From positions 1 through 7,731 of the forward strand of contig JAJZTU010000159.1 of assembly GCA_021848765.1 (NCBI GenBank): a DNA stretch of 7,731 nucleotides, in the 5' to 3' direction. How positions within the stretch are numbered: the stretch's first letter is position 1; every line of letters begins with the position of its first letter. The notes under the pieces were generated by a model. That model was not told the origin of the DNA. It was given only the letters and a program-made list of their open reading frames with translations, and searched no databases. This DNA comes from Bacillota bacterium (GTDB lineage: Bacteria; Bacillota; GCA-003054495; Carboxydocellales; JAJZTU01). Positions 5,865 to 7,731 of this stretch are shown piece after piece. A program made the translations under genes and the position numbers.

Positions 5865-6995
5865 ATGAAGGAAACAATGACAGCAGAGGAAAGGTTAACT
5901 GCAGCCATTAGCTGCAGGGTTCCTGACCGGGTACCGTGTGCTCCTCTAATTGAATCCTATGCGGCACGGTATGTGGGGATTACGAATCACCGGTTCATGT
6001 TTGACCTGGATGCAGCCATGGATGCGTTCAATGAAATCCATAATGATTTCCCGGTTTGGGACTGCAACCGGTCGATATATTTTGCCCGTTATGGGCCTGT
6101 CTCAGAAAAGATTGGTAATACGAGAGTTAAAATGCCCGGCGTTGAATTAGCACCTGATGCATTATACCAGTTTCACGAGTATGAAGCTATGACCCGGGAT
6201 GATTATGATGTGATTTTGAACGAAGGTTTTAAAGTTCTTTTAGAAAGCTTCTGGCACAAAGTACACGGATCGTCGCCTGAGGATATCACCGAGGCCCAGG
6301 CAAAAAGGATTGTGGTTTGGAACAGAGAAATTGAAGAATCCAAAAGAAGAGGACAGGCTTTCCTTTATGGTTCGCTTAGTTCACTTCCTTCCGACACTTT
6401 GAGCATGATGCGATCAATCCAAGCCTTTTTCAAAGATCTTTTTCAGATTCCGGATAAAGTTGAAGCAGCGCTTGATATTGTTACAGATTTTTTGATTGCG
6501 TCTCATAAAAAGGCGATAGCAAGTACGGGTATCAAGACCGCATTCATTGCCGGTACCAGATGTAGTGGACAGTTTTTATCTAAGAAAAATTTTGAACGCT
6601 TTACCTGGCCGTATTTAAAGAAAATGGTTAATGAATTAGTGGATGATGGAAACATTATCTACCTGCATTTCGACTCTAACTGGACAATGAACTTAGAATA
6701 CTTATTGGATCTCCCCCGGGGTAAAGTTGTTCTTGAATGTGATAGCGCTACCGATATTTTTAAGGTAAAAGAAATATTACATGGACACACGTGCATTTTA
6801 GGGGACGTCCCTCCCGCTATGATGACCGTCGGCTCAGCGCCAGAAATTGATGATTACTGTAAAAAACTGTTCCAGGTTGTGGGAAAGGATGGCGGCTTTA
6901 TTTTCAGCACCGGCTGTACACTTCCCATGAATGCCAAAAATGAAAACGTAAAAGCCTTCTTTGAAAGTGTTAAGAAATATGGGTGGTATTTCTAA
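5865..6995 (+). CDS. UroD/MtaA-family methyltransferase, candidate methyltransferase I (O-demethylase type)
   Basis: TIM-barrel protein of 376 residues of the uroporphyrinogen decarboxylase/MtaA superfamily, predicted to move a methyl group from an unidentified donor to a corrinoid protein. The N-terminus TAEERLTAAISCRVPDRVP is the usual family opening; CILGDVPPAMM (310-320) and FSTGCTLPMNAKNENVKAF (347-365) are the usual C-terminal motifs. MtaA proteins carry His-x-Cys plus a later Cys as zinc ligands. Here the first site is His268-Phe-Asp270, without the Cys. Asp282, Cys310 and Cys351 are spaced Asp-x27-Cys-x40-Cys, within one residue of the zinc motif I recall for vanillate O-demethylase methyltransferase I. 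True uroporphyrinogen decarboxylase is unlikely given the neighbours. The start at 5865 uses GGGGGTG at 5851-5857 and abuts the preceding corrinoid gene. A methyl-corrinoid-consuming role cannot be excluded. Confidence 0.85.
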   Translation: MKETMTAEERLTAAISCRVPDRVPCAPLIESYAARYVGITNHRFMFDLDAAMDAFNEIHNDFPVWDCNRSIYFARYGPVSEKIGNTRVKMPGVELAPDALYQFHEYEAMTRDDYDVILNEGFKVLLESFWHKVHGSSPEDITEAQAKRIVVWNREIEESKRRGQAFLYGSLSSLPSDTLSMMRSIQAFFKDLFQIPDKVEAALDIVTDFLIASHKKAIASTGIKTAFIAGTRCSGQFLSKKNFERFTWPYLKKMVNELVDDGNIIYLHFDSNWTMNLEYLLDLPRGKVVLECDSATDIFKVKEILHGHTCILGDVPPAMMTVGSAPEIDDYCKKLFQVVGKDGGFIFSTGCTLPMNAKNENVKAFFESVKKYGWYF

Positions 6996-7042
6996 TCTAT
7001 ACATAACATATTACTCAAATAATTTACGGGGGGTTGTATGAA

Positions 7043-7636
7043 ATGAAGCAATTTCGCCGGTCAATTTTTGCGTTGTTGGCAGCCCTGATTGCGATATCGT
7101 TATTGGCAGCAGGTTGTGGTTCTTCACAAAAACAAGGCAACCAGCCGTCCCAACAGGGCCAAAAAGAACAGGCCGGTACCGCGAAAGAACCGATAAAAAT
7201 CGGTGCGGTACTGGATATCACCGGTCCCGGCTCTTCCCTAGGTGTTCCGGAGCGGAACACACTCAAGCTTGTGGAAGAACAGGTCAATGCTGCCGGCGGT
7301 ATTAACGGCAGGCCGCTCAAGTTCGTAATTCTCGACAATGAGAGTGACGAAACCAAGTCGGTTCTGGCCTTGAAGAAGTTGTTGGAAGAAGAAAAAGTAG
7401 CCGCGGTCATCGGCGCTGCAATGAGCGGTACTACACTGGCTATGGTGGACTCGGCTGAAAAGTTTAAAATTCCCCTGGTCTCCAACGCCGCCGCTATACA
7501 GATTGTCACCCCCATTGAGAAGCGCCGTTGGATATTTAAGACCCCCCAGAGCGATGCCCTTGTAGTGAGCAAATTAATTGATTACTTCAAGGCTAAAGGA
7601 TATAAAAAGAGTAACTATTCAGGCCACCCGAGCTAG
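7043..7636 (+). pseudogene. Truncated LivJ-type ABC transporter substrate-binding lipoprotein
   Basis: Extracellular, lipid-anchored binding protein of a branched-chain amino acid/aromatic acid type (HAAT) ABC importer. The N-terminus MKQFRRS, a hydrophobic segment and the lipobox LLAAGC with Cys25 form a lipoprotein signal. A Gln/Ser/Lys-rich linker leads into the Peripla_BP_6 domain at IKIGAVLDITGPGSSLG, then AAGGINGRPLKFVILDNESD and AAVIGAAMSGTTLAM. The frame reaches GYKK (ending at 7609), then reads eight unrelated residues to a TAG at 7634-7636. Family members are usually near 390 residues, so about half is missing. The ATG at 7043 is chosen because GGGGGG at 7028-7033 is nine nt upstream; an in-frame TTG at 7034 directly abuts that site. 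It follows the UroD-like gene by 47 nt with no terminator and may have imported the methyl donor. The product is probably non-functional. Confidence 0.8.
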
Positions 7637-7731
7637 TTTCAAAAAAACGGGTTAACTTAAAACTTACAAGTTTATGTACTGGACTCGACCCATTTTTCAT
7701 GATATGATTAAATCATGGAAAAGACGATGAT
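7610..7731 (+). mobile_element. Probable end of an inserted element interrupting the binding-protein gene
   Basis: Binding-protein homology stops abruptly at about 7609. The following sequence fits none of the three frames of that family. It begins GTAACTATTCAGGCCACCC at 7611, a plausible terminal sequence; a 5' GTAA recalls IS66-family ends, but that is weak. AAACTT/AAGTTT (7660-7665, 7668-7673) is an inverted repeat. A promoter-like site lies at 7680-7708 and a possible ATG at 7715 runs to the window edge. No transposase can be recognised in what is visible, and the other end is outside the window. Confidence 0.4.
7680..7716 (+). promoter_or_regulatory. Promoter-like site with overlapping palindrome
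   Basis: TGGACT (7680-7685) and TATGAT (7703-7708) are 17 nt apart. The odd palindrome ATGATT-A-AATCAT (7704-7716) overlaps the -10 box and could be an operator. An ATG at 7715 sits at the expected transcription start without a ribosome binding site, so translation probably begins further downstream, beyond the window. Confidence 0.35.

Noticed and set aside
1..7731. CRISPR arrays, tRNA and rRNA genes
   Set aside because: I looked for regularly spaced repeats and for tRNA- or rRNA-like segments on both strands and saw none.

Overview
The window comes from a Gram-positive anaerobe of the Clostridia, probably Desulfotomaculum/Peptococcaceae-like. The grounds are strong AGGAGG-type ribosome binding sites, a lipobox-type signal peptide, sigma-A-like promoters, moderate base composition, and a corrinoid/tetrahydrofolate methyl-transfer cluster of the kind found in acetogens and their relatives. 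Genus-level assignment is inference.

Left part, minus strand (1-1782): the start of carB (cut by the window edge) and all of carA, the two subunits of carbamoyl-phosphate synthase for pyrimidine and arginine synthesis. carA has its own promoter (1753-1782). A 92-nt spacer with a nearly perfect 16-nt direct repeat separates the two genes.

Divergent spacer (1783-2082): no convincing gene. It holds an orphan minus-strand terminator-like hairpin, two more strong hairpins, and the plus-strand promoter of the next cluster with a 12-nt palindrome at the expected transcription start.

Main part, plus strand (2083-6995): a methyl-transfer operon. In order: an MtgA/AcsE-like corrinoid:tetrahydrofolate methyltransferase (methyltransferase II), a GntR/UTRA regulator, a first corrinoid protein, a structured 149-nt spacer, a DUF1638 protein, a second corrinoid protein, and a UroD/MtaA-like methyltransferase (methyltransferase I). 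The inferred flow is: methyl donor -> UroD-like enzyme -> Co(I) corrinoid protein(s) -> MtgA-like enzyme -> methyl-tetrahydrofolate -> Wood-Ljungdahl pathway. The UroD-like enzyme lacks the His-x-Cys of MtaA. It has an Asp-x27-Cys-x40-Cys arrangement close to the zinc motif I remember for the vanillate O-demethylase methyltransferase I, so a methoxylated aromatic donor is a reasonable first guess, not a demonstrated one. No corrinoid-reactivating ferredoxin-like ATPase and no MttB-type methyltransferase is visible here.

Right end (7043-7731): a LivJ-type substrate-binding lipoprotein that would fit as the uptake component, but it breaks off after about 190 residues, about half the family length. 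The sequence after the break looks like the end of an inserted element, with a promoter-like site and possibly a new reading frame leaving the window.
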